Shown piece by piece: positions 1 to 5,189 of a DNA stretch of 6,604 nt (within the stretch, counting starts at the first letter, position 1; the number at the start of each line of letters is the position of its first letter). The notes under the pieces were generated by a model that was given only the letters and a program-made list of their open reading frames with translations, did not search any database and had not been told where the DNA came from. The stretch comes from Pedosphaera sp. (lineage in GTDB: Bacteria > Verrucomicrobiota > Verrucomicrobiae > Limisphaerales > Pedosphaeraceae), in assembly GCA_028293265.1 (NCBI GenBank), contig JAQGPB010000010.1:1-6604 (forward strand), given 5' to 3'. The position numbers and the translations under genes are program-made.

Positions 1-55
1 TTGCCAAGGTGGTCAGTTCCACGTCCGCTTCGCAATGAAGAACGACAGGTTTCAT
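1..55 (-). CDS. RelE/ParE-type toxin, N-terminal fragment (cut by window edge)
   Basis: Only the first 18 codons are visible, beginning MKPVVLHCEADVELTTLA, with the rest beyond base 1. The ATG (55..53) overlaps the TGA of the upstream antitoxin (54..52) as ATGA, the usual translational coupling of antitoxin and toxin. The short N-terminus resembles RelE/ParE toxins, which often begin with a beta strand followed by a 'xPEAxxEl' helix; here it is HCEADVEL. Family knowledge: PF09720/TIGR02574 antitoxins are typically followed by a RelE/ParE toxin (ribosome-dependent mRNase or gyrase poison). The identity therefore rests mainly on the neighbour and the overlap. The catalytic C-terminal part cannot be seen, so intactness is unknown. 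Confidence 0.6.
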   Translation of the reverse strand, partial: MKPVVLHCEADVELTTLA

Positions 56-285
56 TCAATGGCTGCATACGCGCGGCGCAACGCTTCTTCGGCTGGCACT
101 GGATTCGCCCGGCCCTCGCGAAAATCCTGGCGTCGGCGTTCAATTTCCTTGCGCCATTCTTCGCTGACATCATCCGAAAAATCCTCGTTTTCCAGGCTCG
201 TCAGCAGGCGATGAGCAATTTCGGCGCGCGCATCACGCGGCAGGCTCAATGCCTCGATGCAAACTTTTTCAGTGATTGTGCTCAT
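52..285 (-). CDS. Antitoxin, putative addiction module component (TIGR02574 / PF09720 type)
   Basis: This 77-residue acidic, mostly helical protein has the pattern of the TIGR02574 addiction-module family: LPRDARAEIAHRLLTSLE (residues 15-32), then an acidic linker, EEWRKEIERRRQDFREG (about 42-58), and the terminal PAEEALRRAYAAIE block (64-77). Family members are small unstable antitoxins paired with RelE/ParE toxins. The length is typical. The start ATG at 285 lies 3 bp after the nuoF TGA, so translation is likely coupled to nuoF. The stop overlaps the start of a probable toxin (ATGA at 52-55). There is no obvious Shine-Dalgarno, which fits coupling. A separate promoter is not evident, so the module may depend on nuo transcription. 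Confidence 0.82.
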   Translation of the reverse strand: MSTITEKVCIEALSLPRDARAEIAHRLLTSLENEDFSDDVSEEWRKEIERRRQDFREGRANPVPAEEALRRAYAAIE

Positions 286-288
286 AAT

Positions 289-1725
289 TCAATGTTTTAA
301 CGCTGCAGCCAATGCTACATCGGCGTTCGTTGCGGCGCGATTCGTTTCCTGCGCGCGACGCTCTTCATCCGCCGCGCCCTTGGCCACGAATTCGTCCTTG
401 AACTTGGCCACGAAACTTTGCACGGGCCAGGAGCAAGCCTCGCCAAAGGCGCAAATCGTCCGGCCGCCGGGGATGTTGTCCGCGATCTTCACCAGGTAGT
501 CCGCGTCCTGCGCGCGGCCTTCGCCGTGCGTGAGGCGGTGCAGCGCCTTGCTCATCCAGAGCGAGCCTTCGCGGCACGGCGTGCATTGGCCGCAGCTTTC
601 GTGCGCGTAAAATTCGCTGATGTTGGCGAGCGCCTCGACGATGTCGGTCGAATCATCAATCACAATGATCGCGCCGGAACCCGACATGCTCCCCGCCGCC
701 ATCAACGAATCAAAATCATATGGCAGATCAAGCACGTCCACTTCCTGCTCGATGTCCTTGCCGTCGGGACCCTTTTTCTTGAGCTTGAATTTCTCGCCGG
801 CCTTGAAAACTTTCGACGAAGAACCGCCGGGAATGATCGCCTTCAACTTCCGTCCTTCACGCAGGCCACCGCAAAAATCATTGATCAACTGCCCGATGGT
901 CGCCTTGCCGACTTCCACCTCGAAATAACCCGGCTTCTTCACCTGCCCGCTCACGCTGACGATGCGCGTGCCGGTGTTGTTGGGCGTGCCAAGCTTCGCA
1001 AATTCCGACGCGCCCATCGCCACGATATGTTTCACCGCGCAAAGCGTCTCGACGTTGTTGACGATGGTCGGGCATTGATAAAGCCCCAGCACGGCGGGGA
1101 AATACGGCGGCTTGATGCGCGGATAAGCGCGCTTGCCTTCTAGCGATTCGATCAAGCCCGTTTCTTCGCCGCAAATGTAAGCACCGGCACCGCGGTGAAC
1201 GTGAATCTCCAGATCATAACCGCTGCCAAGAATATTTTTGCCCAGAAAATTCTTCGCGCGCGCCTCGGTCAAGGCGCGGTTCAGAATGCGCGCCCCTTCG
1301 ACAAACTCGCCGCGGATATAAATATACGCGAGCTTCACGTCGTTCGCGAAGCACGAGATGATCATCCCCTCGATCATCTGATGCGGGTCCTTATAAAGGA
1401 TCTGCCGGTCCTTGAAAGTGCCCGGCTCGGATTCGTCGGCATTGCAGATCAGATAAATCGGCTTGCCGCTCCGACGATCCACGAACGACCACTTCAAGCC
1501 GCACGAAAAACCCGCGCCGCCGCGCCCGCGCAAGCCGGAGAGTTTGACATCGTCGCGGATTTGTTCCTGCGCCGACATCTTTTTGCCGTCTGGCAAATCC
1601 TTCGGCTGAATGGCCAGGGCTTTTTTCAGCGCTTCATAGCCGCCGTGGCGCAAATAGCATTCGGCATCCGGCGTGTAACCAGGCTGGTCGGCGTATTTTA
1701 ATATGAGGCGATATTCCGAGGGCAT
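289..1725 (-). CDS. nuoF: NADH-quinone oxidoreductase subunit F (NADH/FMN-binding)
   Basis: The 478-residue NuoF is the peripheral-arm subunit that binds NADH and FMN and passes electrons to its own 4Fe-4S cluster (N3). The N-terminal nucleotide/FMN region shows GLRGRGGAGF (64-73) and NADESEPGTFKDR (95-107). A GAGAYICGEETGLIESLEG stretch follows at 179-197. The C-terminal cluster motif is SCGQCTPCREG, with C378, C381, C384 and the distant C425 (TICAFGEAC). The ATG at 1725 is chosen because EYRLILKYADQPGYT begins the conserved region; the frame stays open to 1842, but that extension runs into an inserted element. A lysine-rich stretch at about 307-333, before VLDLPYDFDSLMAAGSM, looks like an insertion relative to common NuoF proteins. 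No strong Shine-Dalgarno precedes the start. In compact operons nuoF directly follows nuoE; here about 440 bp separate them. Confidence 0.96.
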   Translation of the reverse strand: MPSEYRLILKYADQPGYTPDAECYLRHGGYEALKKALAIQPKDLPDGKKMSAQEQIRDDVKLSGLRGRGGAGFSCGLKWSFVDRRSGKPIYLICNADESEPGTFKDRQILYKDPHQMIEGMIISCFANDVKLAYIYIRGEFVEGARILNRALTEARAKNFLGKNILGSGYDLEIHVHRGAGAYICGEETGLIESLEGKRAYPRIKPPYFPAVLGLYQCPTIVNNVETLCAVKHIVAMGASEFAKLGTPNNTGTRIVSVSGQVKKPGYFEVEVGKATIGQLINDFCGGLREGRKLKAIIPGGSSSKVFKAGEKFKLKKKGPDGKDIEQEVDVLDLPYDFDSLMAAGSMSGSGAIIVIDDSTDIVEALANISEFYAHESCGQCTPCREGSLWMSKALHRLTHGEGRAQDADYLVKIADNIPGGRTICAFGEACSWPVQSFVAKFKDEFVAKGAADEERRAQETNRAATNADVALAAALKH

Positions 1726-1765
1726 CAGTTGATTGCGGTTTGCGGGGGTGAAAAATGCTCGATCT

Positions 1766-1774
1766 TGGCAGAAC
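1766..1774. repeat. Left target-site duplication (TGGCAGAAC)
   Basis: TGGCAGAAC abuts the left terminal repeat directly and is repeated exactly at 1982-1990 on the other side of the element. The identity stops on both sides: 1765 is T against C at 1981, and 1775 is G against C at 1991. An exact 9-bp duplication is what a transposase staggered cut of 9 bp leaves. Confidence 0.8.
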
Positions 1775-1795
1775 GTGCGTATCTCATCACTGTTC
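1775..1795 (+). repeat. Left terminal inverted repeat
   Basis: Begins GTGCGTATCTC directly after the target duplication. Against the inverted right end (1961-1981) it matches at 17 of 21 positions, mismatching at positions 2, 12, 13 and 17. The inner GTTC is conserved. Confidence 0.72.
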
Positions 1796-1796
1796 C

Positions 1797-1953
1797 TGCC
1801 ACGGAGTGGCATAAACACGAATAGCTGTGGGTGCCAACCCACGGACGGATGGTTGGAAGACCGGTTCGGCCATGACAGGGCCGGACAATTTTTGTGGCCG
1901 CTGACCGCAGGTTACACCTGCGGCTACTCATATTTGGCCCCTGCAGGGCCGAA
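1797..1953. repeat. Cluster of five GC-rich hairpins inside the element
   Basis: Five separate inverted repeats follow one another at roughly 30-40 bp spacing. (1) 1797-1811: TGCCAC, loop GGA, GTGGCA. (2) 1827-1842: GTGGGT, loop GCCA, ACCCAC, extendable to 1825-1844 with a wobble pair. (3) 1867-1883: CGGCC, 7-nt loop, GGCCG. (4) 1905-1923: CCGCAGGT, loop TAC, ACCTGCGG. (5) 1936-1950: GGCCC, loop CTGCA, GGGCC, extendable to 1933-1953. The stems are distinct in sequence, so this is not a tandem repeat. They could act as folded RNA, a transposase-recognised REP-like array, or a transcription or translation barrier. None is followed by a convincing T-tract, except the third, which has five Ts about six bases downstream on the plus strand. 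Confidence 0.75.
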
Positions 1954-1960
1954 AATCCCA

Positions 1961-1981
1961 GAACCGTGTCGAGATACGCCC
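1961..1981 (-). repeat. Right terminal inverted repeat
   Basis: Read on the minus strand from 1981 this begins GGGCGTATCTC, mirroring the left end with one mismatch in the outer 11 bases. It ends exactly at the second copy of TGGCAGAAC. Confidence 0.72.
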
Positions 1982-1990
1982 TGGCAGAAC
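1982..1990. repeat. Right target-site duplication (TGGCAGAAC)
   Basis: Exact copy of 1766-1774, directly outside the right terminal repeat. Removing the element plus one copy would join the upstream sequence to CGAATCTCAAC at 1991. Confidence 0.8.
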
Positions 1991-2008
1991 CGAATCTCAA
2001 CCCTTGGC

Positions 2009-2036
2009 TTGACTCTGCCGATAAAACCACTAGCTT
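2009..2036 (+). promoter_or_regulatory. Possible sigma-70-type promoter for tRNA-Gln
   Basis: TTGACT at 2009-2014 is a near-consensus -35 box. TAGCTT at 2031-2036, after a 16-bp spacer, is a weak -10 box. It would start transcription some 7 bp later, shortly before the tRNA at 2051. The -35 box lies 19 bp beyond the end of the target duplication, so the inserted element did not split it. The call is tentative because the -10 match is poor. Confidence 0.35.
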
Positions 2037-2050
2037 TTCAATTCTGGTAT

Positions 2051-2124
2051 TGCCGAATGGTGTAATGGTAGCACGGCTGCCTCTGGAGCAGTCTGTCATG
2101 GTTCGAATCCATGTTCGGCAGCCA
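2051..2124 (+). tRNA. tRNA-Gln (anticodon CUG)
   Basis: A full cloverleaf folds from the sequence. The acceptor stem is TGCCGAA with TTCGGCA. The D arm is GTGT-AATGGTA-GCAC. The anticodon stem is GCTGC with GCAGT around loop CTCTGGA, giving anticodon CTG. A 4-nt variable loop follows, then the T arm CATGG-TTCGAAT-CCATG. The CCA tail is genome-encoded (2122-2124). The weak U1-A72 first pair and discriminator G73 are typical bacterial tRNA-Gln identity features. It reads CAG codons. The gene lies on the plus strand, antisense to the surrounding nuo genes, between nuoE and nuoF. Any nuoE-nuoF read-through transcript would therefore contain its complement. Confidence 0.95.
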
Positions 2125-2130
2125 CTTTCA

Positions 2131-2158
2131 AGTGCGGAGTGCGGAGTGCGGAGTGCGG
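2131..2158. repeat. Perfect 7-bp tandem repeat, four copies of AGTGCGG
   Basis: Four exact, uninterrupted copies of AGTGCGG run from 6 bp after the tRNA CCA to 6 bp before the nuoE stop codon. This GCGGAGT-type heptamer is a dispersed simple repeat that I associate with several environmental phyla, including Verrucomicrobia; that is from memory, not a search. Copy number could vary by slippage. No function is evident. Confidence 0.9.
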
Positions 2159-2164
2159 AATAAA

Positions 2165-2650
2165 TCATTTGCACCCTCCCAAAATTTCATCCGCCTTCTG
2201 GTGGCTCACGCCTTCGTAAAAATCATCGTTGCACATCATCACCGGCGCGGTGCCGCAACTGGCCAGACATTCGACAAACTCGACCGAAAATTTGCCGTCC
2301 TTCGTGGTCTGCAATCCGTGGCCATGGCTGTCCAAGCCCAGCTTCTTGCAAAAGTGCTCGTGCAACTGATGCGAGCCGCCCAGCGCGCAACTCAGCGTGC
2401 GGCAGACTTTCAACACATACTTGCCCGCCGGCTGCTGCCGGAACATCGGATAAAACGTCACCAGCTCATACACATTGATCGGCTGCAAATCGAGCTTCGC
2501 CGCCGTCCATTCGATGGCCTCCTTCGACAAAAATCCAAAATGCTCCTGCAACGCATGCAGGAACATCAGCGACGCGCTCCGCTTCTGCGGATAATGCGTC
2601 ACGAGTTCGTTCAACTCGGCCTCAAGTTTTGCTGGGACGGTAAAGCTCAT
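2165..2650 (-). CDS. nuoE: NADH-quinone oxidoreductase subunit E (2Fe-2S)
   Basis: This 161-residue 24-kDa-type subunit carries the off-path 2Fe-2S cluster (N1a) of the NADH module next to NuoF. The thioredoxin-like domain shows the ligand pairs C83-x4-C88 (CRTLSC) and C128-x3-C132 (CLASC, followed by GTAPVM). The helical N-terminus includes the typical YPQKRSASLMFLHALQEHFG and the VYELVTFYPMF block (60-70). The ATG at 2650 is chosen because the conserved protein begins there and it lies 5 bp after the stop of the VOC gene; the longer open frame overlaps that gene and has no family similarity. No Shine-Dalgarno is clear. The length is normal for the family. Confidence 0.95.
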   Translation of the reverse strand: MSFTVPAKLEAELNELVTHYPQKRSASLMFLHALQEHFGFLSKEAIEWTAAKLDLQPINVYELVTFYPMFRQQPAGKYVLKVCRTLSCALGGSHQLHEHFCKKLGLDSHGHGLQTTKDGKFSVEFVECLASCGTAPVMMCNDDFYEGVSHQKADEILGGCK

Positions 2651-2655
2651 GCCGG

Positions 2656-3030
2656 TCAATGTGAATGCAAGGCGATGCGGTTGCCTTCGCTGTCCACCAC
2701 CACGGCACGAAAGCCGTAGGGGCCGATCGGATGTTTGGGCTGCGCAATCTTGCCGCCGTTCAACTCGACCTGCGCCAGGGCAATATCCAGGCGGCCCTCG
2801 CAATTGAGATAAATCATCGGCCCGTCCATCGAAGGCTTTCGGTCCGCCATTTCCACCAGGCAGCCGCCAACGCCTTCCTCGGCATGAGGCAGAAGTCCGA
2901 ACGTCATGCCCGGATGGGACTCCTTGCTCACCGTCTGCCCCAGCACCGCGATGTAAAACTTGATCGCGCGGTCAAGATCGGTCACCGGGATGTCACACCA
3001 GACGATCTGGTTCTTTTTGTTCATGCTCAT
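2656..3030 (-). CDS. VOC-superfamily (glyoxalase/bleomycin-resistance fold) protein
   Basis: This 124-residue protein contains a beta-alpha-beta-beta-beta VOC pattern: IVWCDIPVTDLDRAIKFYIAVLG (9-31), GVGGCLVE (53-60), DGPMIYLNCE (69-78), then a helix, NGGKIAQPKHPIGPYG (91-106) and the closing DSEGNRIALHSH (113-124). It matches the single-domain VOC proteins described as glyoxalase-like or bleomycin-resistance-like. By alignment to the glyoxalase I pattern, the usual metal-ligand positions are W11 (normally His) and A120 (normally Glu), so canonical glyoxalase I chemistry is doubtful. The substrate is unknown. It is placed 20 bp after nuoD and 5 bp before nuoE, as part of one operon. The second ATG (3024) is an alternative start. 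This is not a complex I subunit of any known type. Confidence 0.85.
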   Translation of the reverse strand: MSMNKKNQIVWCDIPVTDLDRAIKFYIAVLGQTVSKESHPGMTFGLLPHAEEGVGGCLVEMADRKPSMDGPMIYLNCEGRLDIALAQVELNGGKIAQPKHPIGPYGFRAVVVDSEGNRIALHSH

Positions 3031-3050
3031 GCGCGTATTTGGTTTTTAGG

Positions 3051-4328
3051 TTATCGGTCACACTCCCCCATCACGAAATCCAGCGAACCAAGGATGGACA
3101 CCACGTCGCTCATCATGTGGCCGGGCAAAATGTGCGACAAAATGCTCAGGTTTACGAACGACGGCGCGCGAATCTTGAGCCGGTTCGGCGTGCCGCCGCC
3201 CTTGCTGTTGATGTAAAAGCCCAGTTCGCCCTTCGGATTCTCCGCGCCAAAATAAACCTCGCCCGGCGGCGCGTTCTCACCCTGCGTCACGAGGATGAAC
3301 TGGTGGATCAGTTCCTCCATGCTCGTCAAAACTTTTTCCTTCGAAGGCAGCACGGTCTTGCCGTTGGGAATGTTCACCGGCCCGCCGGGCAGTTGATCCA
3401 GGCATTGATGCAGGATGCGCACGCTCTGCCGCATCTCCTCCATGCGGACGAGGTAACGGTCATAGCAATCTCCCGCCGAACCAGTCGGAATGTCGAACTT
3501 CAACTGGTCATAGACGAGATACGGATGCGCCTTGCGCAAATCAAAATCCACCCCGCTGCCGCGCAAATTCGGCCCGCTTAACGCATAATCAATCGCGTCC
3601 GCCTTCGAGATCACCCCGACATCCCGCGTGCGATCCACGAAAATACGGTTGCGCGTGAGCAGCTTCTCCGATTCGTCAAAATTCACCACCACTTCGCCGA
3701 GGAACTTGCGGCATTGCTCGACCCAGCCCGGCGGCAGATCACGCGCGACGCCGCCAATGCGCGTGTAAGTGGTCGTGAACCGCGCGCCAGTCAGGGCTTC
3801 GATGAGGTCGTAAATCTTTTCCCGCTGGGTGAAGGTGTGCAGAAAAACCGTCAACGCGCCCACATCCATCGCAAACGCGCCCAGTCCCAGCAGATGCGAC
3901 GAAATCCGCGCCAGTTCGCAGCAGATGACGCGGATGTATTGGCAGCGCGGCGGCAGGTCCTTGTCAATGCCATGCAGTTTTTCCACCGCCAGCGCGTAAG
4001 CCACATTGTTAGCCAGCGGCGCGAGATAATCCAGCCGGTCCGTGTAGGGAATGAACTGGGTGTAGGTCATGTTCTCGGCAATTTTTTCATCGCCGCGATG
4101 CAGATAACCAATGTCCGGCGCGGCCTGGGTGATGATTTCGCCGTCCAGTTCCAGCACGATGCGCAACACCCCGTGAGTCGCGGGATGCGACGGCCCCATG
4201 TTCAACACCATCTTCTCGCCCTCCATGTCGGGCAATTCAGCCGGCGAAGCCGGGACGACGGCGGTTTCCGCCGCCGCCGCGAACCGCGCGGGCGGGTCTC
4301 TGAATTCTATGTCGTGAACTTCGGCCAT
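3051..4328 (-). CDS. nuoD: NADH-quinone oxidoreductase subunit D (49-kDa type)
   Basis: The 425-residue NuoD helps form the quinone-reduction cavity with NuoB at the junction of the peripheral and membrane arms. Its fold derives from NiFe-hydrogenase large subunits. The conserved GPSHPATHG loop is at 45-53, and PYTDRLDY at 94-101. H52 and Y101 are 49 residues apart, the same spacing as the quinone-contacting His/Tyr pair known in other complex I 49-kDa subunits (for example H38/Y87 in Thermus). The C-terminal IKIRAPSF-type motif (LKIRAPSFVNL, 384-394) and the ending SLDFVMGECDR are typical. The ATG at 4328 is used; the longer frame runs through the upstream gene. About 40 N-terminal residues precede the conserved core and are alanine-rich. 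No clear Shine-Dalgarno is present. Confidence 0.96.
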   Translation of the reverse strand: MAEVHDIEFRDPPARFAAAAETAVVPASPAELPDMEGEKMVLNMGPSHPATHGVLRIVLELDGEIITQAAPDIGYLHRGDEKIAENMTYTQFIPYTDRLDYLAPLANNVAYALAVEKLHGIDKDLPPRCQYIRVICCELARISSHLLGLGAFAMDVGALTVFLHTFTQREKIYDLIEALTGARFTTTYTRIGGVARDLPPGWVEQCRKFLGEVVVNFDESEKLLTRNRIFVDRTRDVGVISKADAIDYALSGPNLRGSGVDFDLRKAHPYLVYDQLKFDIPTGSAGDCYDRYLVRMEEMRQSVRILHQCLDQLPGGPVNIPNGKTVLPSKEKVLTSMEELIHQFILVTQGENAPPGEVYFGAENPKGELGFYINSKGGGTPNRLKIRAPSFVNLSILSHILPGHMMSDVVSILGSLDFVMGECDR

Positions 4329-4342
4329 GATCAAAATGGATT

Positions 4343-4762
4343 TTAATTTTCCGCCACCAGCATGTTCGCATCCCGGATCAGCACCCAATTGCCCGCCGGT
4401 TGTTTGCGTAACACGGAAAGCGTATGTCCCGAACGGCGCTTCGCCGCCCCGCTTGGCAACGGATGAACCGTCACCGACAGACGCGTCCAACAATATGCCA
4501 GGTCCCCGGAAATCTGAATTTCCTGAATTTCGCTGTTCCCTTCCATGCGAAATTTCCCTTCCATCGCGCGCGAGGCCGCGGCAAAAGCCTCGCGCCCGCG
4601 CATCGGCGGCTGTCCCGGGACCAAAAAAACCACGTCCTCGGCCATCAGGCTGAGCACGGTCGCCACATCGCCAGCCGCCGAGGAACGCAGCCACGTCGCA
4701 ACCAGATCACGGATTTGTTGCTCGTCGCTACTGACAGCTTTATTTGGGTTCGGCGCGGTCAT
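4343..4762 (-). CDS. SnoaL-like protein, SgcJ/EcaC type (TIGR02246-like)
   Basis: This 139-residue protein has the NTF2/SnoaL cone-fold pattern: an N-terminal helix DEQQIRDLVATWLRSSAAGD (13-32), MAEDVVFLVPGQPPMRGREAF (40-60), then strands with DLAYCWTRLSVTVHP (87-101) and GNWVLIRDANM (124-134). The sequence reads like the SgcJ/EcaC family, whose members are mostly of unknown function; some SnoaL-like proteins are small isomerases or hydrolases. The ATG at 4762 is 4 bp after the PIN-toxin stop; a TTG one codon upstream would be the alternative. It ends 14 bp before nuoD. It is therefore co-directional and probably co-transcribed with both. Nothing ties it biochemically to complex I. Confidence 0.82.
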   Translation of the reverse strand: MTAPNPNKAVSSDEQQIRDLVATWLRSSAAGDVATVLSLMAEDVVFLVPGQPPMRGREAFAAASRAMEGKFRMEGNSEIQEIQISGDLAYCWTRLSVTVHPLPSGAAKRRSGHTLSVLRKQPAGNWVLIRDANMLVAEN

Positions 4763-4766
4763 CAAA

Positions 4767-5189
4767 TTATTTTTCGCGTAGCAAAGCCCGGAACCCTGCT
4801 TGCTCGAAGTGAATATCAGTCGTAAGCGCTTCCGAAATTCCCTCTTCGATCATTGTCAGAAAGGACAGGCAGTCCGTCAGACTCCAGTCTTTATCCTGGC
4901 GCTTTGAAAAAAATTCCAAGCCGCTTCGCAAATGCGCTTCACTCAGAGGCAGGACTGCAAACGCCGGATCTTGTAAAATGGATTTGATCAGTTTGGAACC
5001 CGCCGAGCGAAATTGCCTTTTAGCGAGGCTGTTGCCAACTTCCAGCAGCACTGCCCAGCTCGTAACCAGGGAATAGTCCTGAGCTTCAGCCTTCTGATAC
5101 CACGCGACCGCTGCGTCATGCCATTGATCCGTTTCCACGGCCAACGCGACTAGAAATGCTGCATCCACAAATGTTAACTTTGCGCTCAT
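4767..5189 (-). CDS. PIN-domain toxin (VapC-like ribonuclease)
   Basis: The 140-residue protein has the acidic PIN active-site set: D9 (FVDAAFLVAL), E50 (LLEVGNSL), D106 (LTDCLSF) and D125 (LTTDIHFEQAGF). The last segment is the standard PIN 'tTdxhFxqaGf' ending. The family uses Mg2+/Mn2+-dependent RNA cleavage, often of tRNA or rRNA, to arrest growth when its antitoxin is lost. All four acidic positions are present, so the nuclease looks intact. The start ATG overlaps the antitoxin stop (ATGA, 5186-5189). Base composition is lower in GC than the nuo genes (30 of 60 in 4981-5040), as is common for acquired modules. It lies inside the nuo operon between nuoC and nuoD. Confidence 0.88.
   Translation of the reverse strand: MSAKLTFVDAAFLVALAVETDQWHDAAVAWYQKAEAQDYSLVTSWAVLLEVGNSLAKRQFRSAGSKLIKSILQDPAFAVLPLSEAHLRSGLEFFSKRQDKDWSLTDCLSFLTMIEEGISEALTTDIHFEQAGFRALLREK

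Larger units (their letters stand above)
1775..1981. mobile_element. MITE-like non-autonomous element, 207 bp
   Basis: The element is defined by its ends. Left GTGCGTATCTC (1775-1785) and the reverse complement of the right end, GGGCGTATCTC (1981-1971), match at 10 of 11 positions. Extended inward, 1775-1795 and 1981-1961 match at 17 of 21. A perfect 9-bp direct repeat, TGGCAGAAC, touches both outer edges. The interior has no coding potential; instead it holds five short GC-rich hairpins. Short length, terminal inverted repeats, a target duplication and no transposase are the hallmarks of a MITE. The parent transposase family is not identifiable here; 9-bp duplications occur in several families, including some IS4, IS5 and IS1 members. 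It sits between nuoF (start 1725) and the tRNA-Gln gene, so it may alter expression of either. Confidence 0.75.

Noticed and set aside
418..1143. Long plus-strand open frame (241 residues) opposite nuoF
   Set aside because: Composition is Arg/Ala/His-rich, as expected for the complement of a GC-rich gene; the minus-strand NuoF is unmistakable.
1726..1842. N-terminal extension of NuoF to 1842
   Set aside because: The extension lacks NuoF character and half of it lies in the inserted element; conserved sequence begins right after the ATG at 1725.
1865..1895. Intrinsic terminator on the plus strand (CGGCC hairpin followed by five Ts)
   Set aside because: The stem is short, the T-tract is about six bases beyond it, and no plus-strand gene ends there.
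1983..2019. GGCAGA / TCTGCC inverted repeat spanning the right target duplication
   Set aside because: Only 6 bp with a 25-bp loop; likely coincidence, and weaker than the transposon interpretation of the same bases.
1775..2158. CRISPR array or integron attachment sites in the hairpin/repeat region
   Set aside because: The hairpins differ in sequence and have no constant repeat with spacers; the heptamer tract has no spacers, and no cas or integrase gene is present.
1725..2174. 149-residue minus-strand open frame across the nuoE-nuoF gap
   Set aside because: It reads through the antisense of the tRNA-Gln, the heptamer repeat (giving SALRTPHSALE) and the MITE; this is a well-known type of false protein.
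3714..4346. Plus-strand open frame (210 residues) opposite nuoD
   Set aside because: Shadow of nuoD with no recognisable domain.
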